Source: Mucilaginibacter hurinus (GTDB taxonomy: Bacteria; Bacteroidota; Bacteroidia; Sphingobacteriales; Sphingobacteriaceae). From it: a stretch of 64,000 bases of DNA. The position numbers were made by a program, and so were the translations under genes. The notes beneath the pieces are model-generated. The model did no database searches and was not told the DNA's origin. It saw nothing but the letters and a program-made list of their open reading frames with translations. The DNA lies in the NCBI RefSeq assembly GCF_003324525.1, contig NZ_QGDC01000008.1, positions 62,001-126,000 on the forward strand, in the 5' to 3' direction. Position 1 is the stretch's first letter. The number at the start of each line of letters is the position of its first letter. Shown one piece after another: positions 1-8,332 of this stretch.

Positions 1-824
1 TTTTGCTCAGCTATTGCCCAAAAACGCAGCAGGTAAGTGCGTGCGCTATCGGCTGTAAAACCGCTGTGTGTTAATTTTACTGAATTGAGGCTGCTACGGT
101 CAGTTACAGTTATTTTCAAGGCTTTTGAGCCAAAGTGCACCTGGTTGGCCGTAGTATTAACCGCAATAGTTGACACGCTGCCGTTACTATTGCTGGGCGT
201 CCATACTTGCTGGTTTCCTTCAAAACCGCCATTAACAAGTATCACCTTTTCAGGAGTAAATGAGTTGCCGGTAGTAAGCCGCGGATAACGACCACCGGCT
301 CCCTCCGTATTATTAGCCCTGAAGTAATAGATTGTGTTAGGTTTTGCATATTGAGTAGCCCTTATATGCCACTCATACTCGCGGCTGCGGTTAAATTTGA
401 TGACGTTATCGGTATTATCGGCGGTGGTAAGCACACTTCCCGGCTCAAAAGCGGGATATTTAGCAGCTTTTAATTGTTTAGTTGTGGCCTGCCCGTTTTT
501 TAAATAAAAACCGTCTCCGGCAAATACAAAAGCATTTAGCGGTGTAGCATCACTAATATTATACCATGGGCCCGAAGTTGATGTAGAGTACTGCAAACCA
601 CGGGTAATGGTTTTAGTGCTATCATTCGCATCGTTATAAATTTCAGCACGCAGCCTAAAAGATTTAAGGTCATCTATAACAATCGCGGTATCCTGTCCCG
701 CTTTCCACGTAGCGGTTTGCTCGTTACCATCGTTGTTACGCCAGCGCCAATGGTTTTGAGTAATATTGGCAAACAGGTTACTGTATAAAATTACGAAAAA
801 TAAAGATAGTAATAATTTTTTCAT
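1..824 (-). CDS. Secreted protein with possible carbohydrate-binding module, C-terminus cut by window edge
   Basis: An open frame runs leftward from an ATG at 822-824 to the window edge without a stop, about 274 codons. It begins with a clear signal peptide (MKKLLLSLFFVILYSNLFAN), so the product is exported. The rest is a series of beta-rich, Trp/Asn/Thr-rich stretches. From about residue 198 the pattern NGGFEGNQQVW followed by HFGSKALKITVTD resembles the start of CBM4/9-type carbohydrate-binding modules. The catalytic part, if any, lies outside the window. A secreted glycoside hydrolase or a binding protein is possible; only the exported nature is well supported. Confidence 0.75.
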   Translation of the reverse strand, partial: MKKLLLSLFFVILYSNLFANITQNHWRWRNNDGNEQTATWKAGQDTAIVIDDLKSFRLRAEIYNDANDSTKTITRGLQYSTSTSGPWYNISDATPLNAFVFAGDGFYLKNGQATTKQLKAAKYPAFEPGSVLTTADNTDNVIKFNRSREYEWHIRATQYAKPNTIYYFRANNTEGAGGRYPRLTTGNSFTPEKVILVNGGFEGNQQVWTPSNSNGSVSTIAVNTTANQVHFGSKALKITVTDRSSLNSVKLTHSGFTADSARTYLLRFWAIAEQ

Positions 825-971
825 ATGGCTATGGTTAGGATTATTGGCAATCAAAATTAAACTAATGTTGCAACTTTTATATATTCTGCCGCATTATAAC
901 AAAATTGATACATCTAACAATCATGAGCTATCCTGAAACGCTTTATCACTTTAAAGAATGTTGTATTTTTG

Positions 972-1045
972 CTGCGTGTTTTCTGTTTTCAAATAAACAC
1001 ATATTACTAACGAAACCGGGTACCGCCTTACCCGGTTTCTTTTTT
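972..1045 (+). ncRNA. Putative short transcript or terminated leader upstream of the serine hydrolase gene
   Basis: A perfect TAnnTTTG box (TATTTTTG, 964-971) points rightward. It is followed by a weak hairpin (GTGTTT 976-981 with AAACAC 995-1000) and then by a strong terminator hairpin at 1012-1039 with a T run. The whole unit is about 70 nt and contains no credible reading frame. It could be a small RNA, or a leader that attenuates the gene starting at 1120. No known RNA family is recognised. Confidence 0.3.
1012..1045 (+). terminator. Strong rho-independent terminator
   Basis: An 11-bp perfect stem (GAAACCGGGTA 1012-1022 with TACCCGGTTTC 1029-1039) is followed directly by TTTTTT on the plus strand. 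It lies in front of the serine hydrolase gene rather than behind a coding region, which is why a short upstream transcript is suspected. Confidence 0.7.
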
Positions 1046-1119
1046 ATATGTACTTAAACCTTTTTGCGGACATTACAGTCAATTGACTAGTTAACTGCTA
1101 TATGCAATTGATCAAAGAC

Positions 1120-2229
1120 ATGAAAAACCTCTCTCTTATCCTGGCACTGATATTTCTTATATCCTCCTGCAAAAAAGACAGTACACCGGTTAAGCCGCAG
1201 CCAGGCACGAAAGACTTTACCAGACTGGATACCATTATGCGTAACAATCTTAACCTGTTAGGAAATAACGCAGGGCTGGTTCTTTTTGATAAAAACGGCA
1301 ACATACTGTTTAAAAAATATTACGGCACATGGAATGATAATACTTATATACCTATCGCGTCTGCATCCAAATGGCTGTCATCTGCCGTTATTATGAGCCT
1401 TGTTGATGAAGGAGTACTAAGCCTTAATACAAAAGCGGCCGCTTATTATCCTGTTGAGTTTGCCGCTGCTGACCGGAGGGATATGACTATTCGCCAATTA
1501 TTTAGTCATACAAGTGGCTTTGAAGGCTCCAATACCAATTTGTGGGTTGTAAGCAAGAATATAACGTTGCAACAGGCAGTGCAAGGCATAGGGCACGGCG
1601 GAAAAATAGGGGCCTTTAATATCCCGCCGGCCAAAGTACTATATGGCAACGGGAAAGCATTTGCCTATGGCGGCATAAGTATGCATGTTGCCGCTGGTAT
1701 GGCTGAAAAGGCCACCGGAAAAACTTGGGATGTACTGTTCAAGGAAAGGATTGCTGATAAATGCAATATGACACATACCGATTATGCGGGCTTAGGTACA
1801 ACCACTAATTATATGCCATCGGGAAGCGCAGGTACCCGCCTGCCTGATTACACCAACTTTTTATTGATGATACTTAACAACGGCCGGTTTAAAGACGTGC
1901 AGGTGCTAAGCGAAAACGCTGTAGCGGAGATGACAAAGGATCAAACCAACGGCGTTCCTTTTGTAGAGTCGCCTACTGAAGGTGATCCGGTACGTGGAAA
2001 TGCCAGGTACGGCCTGGGGTGCTGGATAGAGAAAACCGAGAACGGCAACCCGGTAGAGATTGGCAGTCAGGGTGCTTTTGGCTTTAGCCCATGGATAGAT
2101 AAAAAGCACGGCATTGGTGGCATTTTGTTTGTAAAAACTACGGTATCGTCGGTAAGCACTAAACCTACTTTTGAAACCGCGCCTTACACCTTGATAAGAC
2201 AAGAAGTTAACCGGGTACTGGAACAATAG
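1120..2229 (+). CDS. Serine hydrolase lipoprotein, beta-lactamase/class C family
   Basis: Product of the beta-lactamase/D-alanyl-D-alanine carboxypeptidase (S12, class C) superfamily. Numbered from the upstream ATG at 1102, the SxxK motif S-A-S-K lies at residues 87-90 and a FAYGG segment, probably the second active-site motif, follows around residue 193. The N-terminus MKNLSLILALIFLISSC is a lipoprotein signal peptide with the lipobox cysteine right after it, so the protein should be anchored on the periplasmic side of a membrane. The ATG at 1120 gives this clean signal and is preferred over 1102. True substrate is unknown; many such proteins are esterases or peptidases rather than beta-lactamases. 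Length (about 370 aa) is normal. Confidence 0.88.
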   Translation: MKNLSLILALIFLISSCKKDSTPVKPQPGTKDFTRLDTIMRNNLNLLGNNAGLVLFDKNGNILFKKYYGTWNDNTYIPIASASKWLSSAVIMSLVDEGVLSLNTKAAAYYPVEFAAADRRDMTIRQLFSHTSGFEGSNTNLWVVSKNITLQQAVQGIGHGGKIGAFNIPPAKVLYGNGKAFAYGGISMHVAAGMAEKATGKTWDVLFKERIADKCNMTHTDYAGLGTTTNYMPSGSAGTRLPDYTNFLLMILNNGRFKDVQVLSENAVAEMTKDQTNGVPFVESPTEGDPVRGNARYGLGCWIEKTENGNPVEIGSQGAFGFSPWIDKKHGIGGILFVKTTVSSVSTKPTFETAPYTLIRQEVNRVLEQ

Positions 2230-2334
2230 TTATTTTTTGTTATATTTCTTATTATTTAGTTCAAACTAGCCCTTTGGAGGCGGCAATCAAGGGTATTTAA
2301 CGTATATTGGCGATGTAATAAATATATAACACCC

Positions 2335-3081
2335 ATGACGTACTGTTTAGGCATAAAGGTGAAAGAGGGCCTTGTAGCCATAGCGGATACCCGCATTACA
2401 TCCGGAACTGAAACCACTACAAAAAAAAAGATAACCCTGGAACAAAAAGACGGCTTTTGCCTTTTTATCATGACCAGCGGATTACGGTCTGTAAGGGACA
2501 AGGCAATGGTTTATTTTACCGAATTGCTTGACTCTAATGAATATAACAAATTATATAAAGCAGTAAATGCCTTTGGCGAACAAGTTAAACGGGCAGCCGA
2601 TGAAGACCGCGCCTCGCTTGAACAAGCCGGTTTTAAGTTTGATCTGAATACAATTATTGGCGGCCAGCTTAAAGACGATACTGAGCATAAATTATTTATG
2701 CTTTATCCTGAAGGAAATTGGGTTGAACTGGGTTTAGGGGCACCTTACGTAGTTATAGGCAACTCGGGCCACGGCAAAGCTATATTAAACAGAGTACTTA
2801 ATGAAGATACAGACATGCGACTGTCGCTTAAAACGGGTTTCCTGTCTTTTGATTCAACCCGTGTAAGTTCAAATAACGTTGATTATCCGATAGATGTAGT
2901 GCTGTACAAGAAAGATAGCTACCAGCTAATTGAGCAACGCTACGAAGCAAGAGACCTTGCTGCCATATCAGAGGAATGGGATGAAGAATTGAAAAAAGCT
3001 CTGGCAAATATTTCTGAAGATTGGATGGACAAGGCATTTAACAAATTGCCAATTACAGAAAAAGAAGAGGGAAACAAATGA
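2335..3081 (+). CDS. Anbu-type proteasome-like peptidase
   Basis: A 248-residue Ntn-hydrolase of the proteasome beta/HslV superfamily, matching the bacterial Anbu type. The protein starts MTYCLGIKV, so removal of Met exposes Thr as the N-terminal nucleophile. The typical AIADTR segment supplies an Asp at residue 18, and lysines at 30-32 sit where the active-site Lys is expected. The C-terminal part is longer than HslV, as in Anbu. It overlaps the following transglutaminase-like gene by 4 nt (ATGA), a neighbour known from Anbu operons. The usual ATP-grasp and alpha-E partners are not adjacent. Substrates are unknown. The family call is strong; the in vivo role is open. Confidence 0.88.
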   Translation: MTYCLGIKVKEGLVAIADTRITSGTETTTKKKITLEQKDGFCLFIMTSGLRSVRDKAMVYFTELLDSNEYNKLYKAVNAFGEQVKRAADEDRASLEQAGFKFDLNTIIGGQLKDDTEHKLFMLYPEGNWVELGLGAPYVVIGNSGHGKAILNRVLNEDTDMRLSLKTGFLSFDSTRVSSNNVDYPIDVVLYKKDSYQLIEQRYEARDLAAISEEWDEELKKALANISEDWMDKAFNKLPITEKEEGNK

Positions 3082-3923
3082 GATTTGACGTATTTGCCGA
3101 TCTGGAATATACCGCACAGACTGCGGGGACACTTATTTTGAACATACATGCCTTACGCACACCAACGCAAAACGTAATTAGCGAAGCATTTACTATTGAA
3201 CCTTACCTGAAAGCCGAAGAACTAGTTGGCTTACATGGCGAAAACCGGCTGGTACGTTTTGAAATACCCGAACCCGGACCGATAAAAATTAGCTACAAGG
3301 CTACGGTTGATAATGCCTGCAAACTAGTTGACCTGGCTAACGTAGAAGAGACACCCGTACATCAATTGCCGGTAGAAGTTTTGCAATACCTTAACCCAAG
3401 CCGGTATTGCCAATCGGATAAATTGTTCAGACTGGCCAATAACATGTTTGGATACATACAAAACCCTTTTGAAAAGGTAAACTACCTGGTAGACTGGATA
3501 TTTTATAACGTGCAATACCTCAGCGGCTCAACCAACTCGCAAACTTCGGCTTATGATACCGTAACACAGCAACAAGGAGTTTGCCGCGATTTTGCACACT
3601 TAGGCATCGCGTTGTGCCGAGCGCTTACTATCCCGGCCCGCTATTTTACCGGGTATGCCTACAAACTTTATCCCGCAGATTTTCACGCATGCTTTGAAGC
3701 GTACCTTGGTGGCGAATGGATATTGTTTGATGCAACGCGGCTGGCCCCGCTAAATAGTATGATAAAAATTGCTACCGGCCGCGACGCTGCCGATTCGGCA
3801 ATAGCCAATATTTTTGGAGACATTTATTTTGACAGGATGGCCGTAAACTGCAAACTGGCCGACGAGGGATTTAGTCCTTTCTATTACCAGCCAAAAGCCA
3901 CACAGGGCATATCTTACATTTAA
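3078..3923 (+). CDS. Transglutaminase-like cysteine protease/peptidase
   Basis: A 281-residue protein with a beta-rich N-terminal domain (about 1-100) and a transglutaminase-like core. The catalytic triad is visible as Cys169 (QQQGVCRDFAH), His203 (ADFHACFEAY) and Asp218 (WILFDATR). No signal peptide is seen, so it is probably cytoplasmic. Its start overlaps the stop of the Anbu gene, implying translational coupling and a shared task such as peptide cleavage or crosslink processing. The family normally acts as a protease or amidase rather than a true crosslinking enzyme. Downstream lies a convergent gene, so the operon ends here. Confidence 0.9.
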   Translation: MRFDVFADLEYTAQTAGTLILNIHALRTPTQNVISEAFTIEPYLKAEELVGLHGENRLVRFEIPEPGPIKISYKATVDNACKLVDLANVEETPVHQLPVEVLQYLNPSRYCQSDKLFRLANNMFGYIQNPFEKVNYLVDWIFYNVQYLSGSTNSQTSAYDTVTQQQGVCRDFAHLGIALCRALTIPARYFTGYAYKLYPADFHACFEAYLGGEWILFDATRLAPLNSMIKIATGRDAADSAIANIFGDIYFDRMAVNCKLADEGFSPFYYQPKATQGISYI

Positions 3924-3930
3924 AAAGCGT

Positions 3931-4306
3931 TCAATTGTTGCCGGCACGGCGTTTCAGGTACACCCAGTTTATTAGTACAACAATCCAGCATATAAGCAAT
4001 CCAAAAAACTCCCTGGCTTCTTCAATCCAGGGCTTTTCGGCCTTCATGGTTTGTACCAGGCTCTCCTCGTCGTGCAATGTAATCCAGTCAATAACTCCAT
4101 TAGCATCAAATATTTTGTAAATGGCATAAGCCAGGTAGCCAATTAAAGCAGTATAAAAGGCCAGCGGATAATATTTGTGTGTTATTGTTAAGAAGCAAAG
4201 GCTGCATATAAATATAGGGGGATCCACAGGTACGGTCGGGATCGTTATACTGCAACCCTGCTGATATAATAAACAGTATAATAAAAACAATATTAAATAT
4301 TTTCAT
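3931..4306 (-). pseudogene. TMEM220-family membrane protein, disrupted by two single-base frameshifts
   Basis: The coding signal of one small membrane protein is spread over three frames. It starts at the ATG at 4304-4306 with a hydrophobic segment ending LQYNDPD. It continues in a second frame as PYLWIPLYLYAAF, then in a third frame as CFLTITHKYYPLAF and on to the stop at 3931-3933. Joined, this gives a roughly 125-residue protein with about four membrane segments that fits the transmembrane 220 family. The two shifts fall in short homopolymers: the GG at 4234-4235 appears to lack one G and the AAA at 4197-4199 one A. That is equally compatible with real decay and with assembly errors. Confidence 0.7.
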
Positions 4307-4375
4307 GGTTCATTAATATAGCGTTGTAAACCAACGGTAACTCCGATACATCCTATTATTCCCGCCTATAACAAA

Positions 4376-4738
4376 CTACGCTTTGTCCGGCACAAAGTTT
4401 ATAGGCGCATCTTTATCAAACGCTACATAAACCCGACGCCACGGATCATCATCAATCATGCGCCATTTGTGGGCGGTACCGGTAGTATCCAGCGCTATCA
4501 GCACTTCGCCGGGGTTCAGTATAAATTTTTCGCCTGTACGGGTCTCAAATTCAAGTGTTCCCGTAAGGGATATTACATATTGCTCGGTAGGTGCATTATG
4601 CCAATCATAAAACGAATGCGGCGGCGATTCCTGAAAACGTACTGTTGCCGCCTCGTGCAACAAACCCTCGGCAACTGTACCGGTAATAAAATGGGAGTGA
4701 TTATCTTCCCCGGTATATAATTTAATAGCTTTGATCAT
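4376..4738 (-). CDS. Cupin-domain protein
   Basis: A 120-residue single-domain cupin. The beta-barrel signature is visible in the stretch YDWHNAPTEQYVISLTGTLE and in LNPGEVLIALDTTGTAHKW, with His48, Glu53 and the second-motif His at about 97 as candidate metal ligands. No signal peptide. It stands alone, pointing toward the broken TMEM220 gene. Proteins of this shape bind small ligands or act as isomerases or dioxygenases. The substrate cannot be told from sequence. Confidence 0.8.
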   Translation of the reverse strand: MIKAIKLYTGEDNHSHFITGTVAEGLLHEAATVRFQESPPHSFYDWHNAPTEQYVISLTGTLEFETRTGEKFILNPGEVLIALDTTGTAHKWRMIDDDPWRRVYVAFDKDAPINFVPDKA

Positions 4739-4829
4739 CCAGTAAGTTAGCTTGATATAAAGGCTGCAAAAGTAAACATTACCCTTAAACTTATTGTGTT
4801 AATACAATAGTTATAATAACTTTACCCTT

Positions 4830-5324
4830 ATGAGCAACACACAATCTACACAAAAAACAGAATGGCTTCCGCTGATTATTTGCATTGCTATCCCCGTGGC
4901 GATAGGCATCACCGCCTCTTATTTCACTGATTCCGATTCGGCATGGTACCTGGCATTAAAAAAACCATCTTTTAATCCGCCAGGCTGGTTGTTTGCGCCT
5001 GTATGGACGTCGTTATACATCATGATGGGTGTTGCATCATACCTGGTATGGCAAAACAGGGAAAACAGGGAGCCATATTTTAAGGCACGCTCGCTTTATG
5101 TTATGCAATTGATATTAAACTTTAGTTGGTCGTTTATATTTTTCCAGGCGCACAACGTGCTTGGTGCCCTGGTAATTATCGTTTTGTTATGGGTACTTAT
5201 AGTAGCTTGTATCTTCTCATTTAAAAAGCTTAGCACAGCGGCTGCCTGGCTTATGGTGCCTTACATATTATGGGTAAGCTTCGCCACCGTGCTTAATTAC
5301 AGTATATTAAGACTTAATGAATAA
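4830..5324 (+). CDS. tspO: TspO/MBR family tryptophan-rich sensory protein
   Basis: A 164-residue integral membrane protein with five hydrophobic segments and the Trp/Pro-rich core typical of TspO/MBR (KKPSFNPPGWLFAPVWTSLY, then MGVASYLVWQ and LNFSWSFIFF). The family binds porphyrins and related ligands and is linked to tetrapyrrole or stress signalling. The N-terminal 12 residues are polar and slightly longer than in many homologues. Gene context gives no further hint: the next gene, 35 bp downstream on the same strand, is an unknown membrane-anchored protein. Confidence 0.93.
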   Translation: MSNTQSTQKTEWLPLIICIAIPVAIGITASYFTDSDSAWYLALKKPSFNPPGWLFAPVWTSLYIMMGVASYLVWQNRENREPYFKARSLYVMQLILNFSWSFIFFQAHNVLGALVIIVLLWVLIVACIFSFKKLSTAAAWLMVPYILWVSFATVLNYSILRLNE

Positions 5325-5359
5325 AAACACTATTTTTATGCAGACATCACCCGCTTAAA

Positions 5360-5890
5360 ATGAAAAGATTTTTTTTGCTGCTTTGCCTGTTCGTTTGCAC
5401 TATGCCGGCTTTTGCCGATACTGTATCTATTGATCATTTTACCATCGTCGAAAATCCTTTTGCGCAGGGTGAGGTAGCTGTACAGGCCGTTGATTCGGCA
5501 AAACATGTTCGGGAAAATGTAAATGGTGTTTTCACTTTCACCATGAATGGTTTCCAGGAAACTTTACAGTTTGAAAAGGGAACCGCATTTTATCGTAAGA
5601 AAATAGAAAGATCGACCTTTTTGTATGCTAAGCACGTTAACGACAGCGGTACACACTCAATTTTATATTATATTTATAAAAACGGCGATAAATTAAAACC
5701 TTGGCACATTAGCTGGGTGCTGCTGTTGGCAATACCTGCAGGGCTTGTACTGCTGGCCTACATGTTTAAACGGTTTATTGTTATTGCCCTAATAATCTTT
5801 ATTATCTTCTTTTATTTTAACCATCACAACGGCTTGAGTATCGGCAGGTTTTTTGAAAGCATTGTTGACGGACTTAAAGGATTGTTTTAA
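5360..5890 (+). CDS. Exported protein with C-terminal membrane anchor, unknown function
   Basis: A 176-residue protein not recognised as a known family. It has a signal peptide (MKRFFLLLCLFVCTMPAFAD), a soluble beta-rich domain (about 20-110) and two adjacent hydrophobic segments (about 118-137 and 140-155). These are followed by a short amphipathic tail, NHHNGLSIGRFFESIVDGLKGLF minus its first residues. The soluble part is probably periplasmic, held by the C-terminal hairpin in the inner membrane. It follows tspO by 35 bp and may share its transcript. No catalytic motif is visible. Confidence 0.75.
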   Translation: MKRFFLLLCLFVCTMPAFADTVSIDHFTIVENPFAQGEVAVQAVDSAKHVRENVNGVFTFTMNGFQETLQFEKGTAFYRKKIERSTFLYAKHVNDSGTHSILYYIYKNGDKLKPWHISWVLLLAIPAGLVLLAYMFKRFIVIALIIFIIFFYFNHHNGLSIGRFFESIVDGLKGLF

Positions 5891-5947
5891 TCGGTAAATA
5901 GTGATACAGCTTGTCGATTAAACAAGACCGCCGGCCTATTGATGACA

Positions 5948-8332
5948 TTAAAACGGCAATCCTACCCCAAAGTTAAGCTGCATAAAGTTATAGCGATCGC
6001 CAATGGTGCGGCCTTTATCATCCACACCTGTTTTATTGGCCTCCAGATAGGCTTGCTTGAACGGGCCTGTCTTGAATAATTCGTCAGCATGTTTAAATAG
6101 CACCCATTGGTCTGATCCGTTAAATTGCGGATCTTTTAACTTAAAGGCCATATCAAACCTGAAAACAAAAAACGTTAAATCAAACCTGAAACCGGTACCA
6201 ATACCAATAGCGGTTGACTCCCACAATTTGTTGAATCGAAAATTACGCTTGTACGCAGGGTCATCTTCTACTAACTGCCAAACGTTGCCGAAATCAACAA
6301 AAACCGCTCCTTTAAGCTTTGAGCCAAAGAAATTATCTGCCAGTTTATACCTGTACTCAACGTTACCTGTAAGCTTTAGCTGGCCATACTGATCGATATA
6401 CCTGAGCAGCGAACGCAATGTATCAGCCTCACCGCCTGTGCCGTAAACCGCACGGTTAAATTGCCCCGGCCCGAGTGTGCGTGGCAACCACGCGCGTATG
6501 TCATTGGCACCTCCGGCATAAAAGTTCTTTTCAAATATCAGTTCGCCGCCCCGGTCAAACGGTACGCCAATACCAGGATTAAACCGGAAAACAAACTGCC
6601 GCTCCTTGCGGCCGGTACGATACATCCTCAGGTCTACATCGGCCCTGACATAGTTGGAATAATTCTGATCAAAAAAACCAGGCGTAGGATCAGCCCTGCC
6701 CACATTAAATATATTACTAAACGGCGCCACTTCAAGTGTCCCCCTAAAGAAAACGAAGTTGCTTAACAAATTCAGTTTGTTTGCATTAAGCTGGTAGGTA
6801 TACTGGCTGCCCATAGTTAAATTGGTACGGTCAACCAAAAAGATGTATGAAAAACGATTTTGATCAAGCAATACATTGTACGCGGTCGTATCAACTGATC
6901 CGCTTGTATACTGAAAAAATATGGGCGTGAGTGTATGCCGCTTATCGGGCGTCTCAAAAAAGTCATACGTAACGGAGTTTAAAAAACTCTCGCGTTTAAC
7001 CAAGCCTTTTTGATAAAACAACTGGTAGTTGCTTGAAAAAGTAGTATGCGGTACACCGTACTTGCCTAACACAGGTATTTTAAACGGCGCTAGTATACGC
7101 GGATAAGTTAAAGTTACACCCGCTTTAAAATCCTGATTTTCAATAGCTCCCCGCACGGTTCTGCCATCGTTTCCGGTATCAAACAGTATACTCCAATTTA
7201 TTTTAACCTGCAATATAGCCGATCGTTTAAACATGGTGCGGTTGGTAAAAGTGTTACCAATGTTATACCCGAGGCGCCCGTTCGCAAACAAAAATTCCCC
7301 CTCTATACGGTCGCTCATGCGCTTCATCGGGACTATATCAATCTTGGTATCAAGGCGGTGGGTGCTGTCGCCTAACTTGGTGTAAGTAGGGTTTGGCACG
7401 TTACGAAAAACGTTGAGTTCTGATAGCCGCGTTGTTGTTAGCGTTTGCTTGTCGATATCATAGAGTTCGCCTTTTTTTTGAAAAATGTAATCAGTAACCG
7501 AGCGCGGGGTAAACCTTTTTGAATAATCGACAAAACGAAACTGCGAATCTACCCGTATCGTGTCGGCGTCGCCCGTGGTACGGCCGTAAACATTACGGGC
7601 TATTGTTACAATTGTATTGTTAATTGTGTAAATAGGGTGGGCAGTTTTTCCTTCAGGATTATCGATAAGTATCTTTACATCAACTACACTGTTATTAAAG
7701 GTTGAATCATAATGGTAGTTAATATATTGCCTGTAAAAATCAAAATAGCCGTTGCGCTTCATTACCAGGTAAAGCTGGTCGCGGTCGTAAGCAAGGCTAT
7801 CGGTATCAAAACGGCTACCCGGTTTTACATGGGCAAGTTTGGCATGGTATCCATCATAAAATGACTTCACGCGTTTATCCTGAATGCTATCTGTAAAATT
7901 CCGCACCCGGAACATAGGGCCCTGGTCAGCCGTAAAGATCAGCTCGGCCTTCTGCTTTTTTATACTGATGCTATCAGCAACCTTAGCTTTAAGGTATCCT
8001 TTATTTCGCAAAAATTTTTCCATTTGAAAACGCGAAATCTCAACCAGGTTACTATCAAGAATTGAAGGCGGCTCACCAATGTTCTTTTTGCCATTTTGGC
8101 TAAACATATAGTAGAATTGCAAGTTAAGCCAGTTATTTGGTCGCTGCTCTTTATCAATATAGTTTAATGCCAGGTCTTTAAACTCGTCATCAACACCCTT
8201 TATTGTGATCTTTCGCACCAGCGACTGACTGTCATCCAGTTTACGGGTAATGCTGCAGCCAGAAGCTATAATGATGAAAAGAATACTTAATATTGTAAGG
8301 CGGTAACCAGCAGGGTTGATATATGCTTTCAA
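5948..8332 (-). CDS. tamL: TamL, lipoprotein member of the BamA/TamA outer-membrane assembly family
   Basis: A 794-residue outer-membrane protein. The N-terminal lipoprotein signal ends in the lipobox IIASGC (Cys26). POTRA-like segments follow up to about residue 370 (for example SRFQMEKFLRNKGYLKAKV). The C-terminal half is an Omp85 beta-barrel ending in an aromatic residue (NFGVGLPF). In Bacteroidota this lipidated TamA variant works with TamB in outer-membrane assembly. The start is a TTG at 8330-8332, because no in-frame ATG exists between the upstream stop and the signal peptide. The gene overlaps the divergent methyltransferase start by 10 bp. Confidence 0.92.
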   Translation of the reverse strand: MKAYINPAGYRLTILSILFIIIASGCSITRKLDDSQSLVRKITIKGVDDEFKDLALNYIDKEQRPNNWLNLQFYYMFSQNGKKNIGEPPSILDSNLVEISRFQMEKFLRNKGYLKAKVADSISIKKQKAELIFTADQGPMFRVRNFTDSIQDKRVKSFYDGYHAKLAHVKPGSRFDTDSLAYDRDQLYLVMKRNGYFDFYRQYINYHYDSTFNNSVVDVKILIDNPEGKTAHPIYTINNTIVTIARNVYGRTTGDADTIRVDSQFRFVDYSKRFTPRSVTDYIFQKKGELYDIDKQTLTTTRLSELNVFRNVPNPTYTKLGDSTHRLDTKIDIVPMKRMSDRIEGEFLFANGRLGYNIGNTFTNRTMFKRSAILQVKINWSILFDTGNDGRTVRGAIENQDFKAGVTLTYPRILAPFKIPVLGKYGVPHTTFSSNYQLFYQKGLVKRESFLNSVTYDFFETPDKRHTLTPIFFQYTSGSVDTTAYNVLLDQNRFSYIFLVDRTNLTMGSQYTYQLNANKLNLLSNFVFFRGTLEVAPFSNIFNVGRADPTPGFFDQNYSNYVRADVDLRMYRTGRKERQFVFRFNPGIGVPFDRGGELIFEKNFYAGGANDIRAWLPRTLGPGQFNRAVYGTGGEADTLRSLLRYIDQYGQLKLTGNVEYRYKLADNFFGSKLKGAVFVDFGNVWQLVEDDPAYKRNFRFNKLWESTAIGIGTGFRFDLTFFVFRFDMAFKLKDPQFNGSDQWVLFKHADELFKTGPFKQAYLEANKTGVDDKGRTIGDRYNFMQLNFGVGLPF

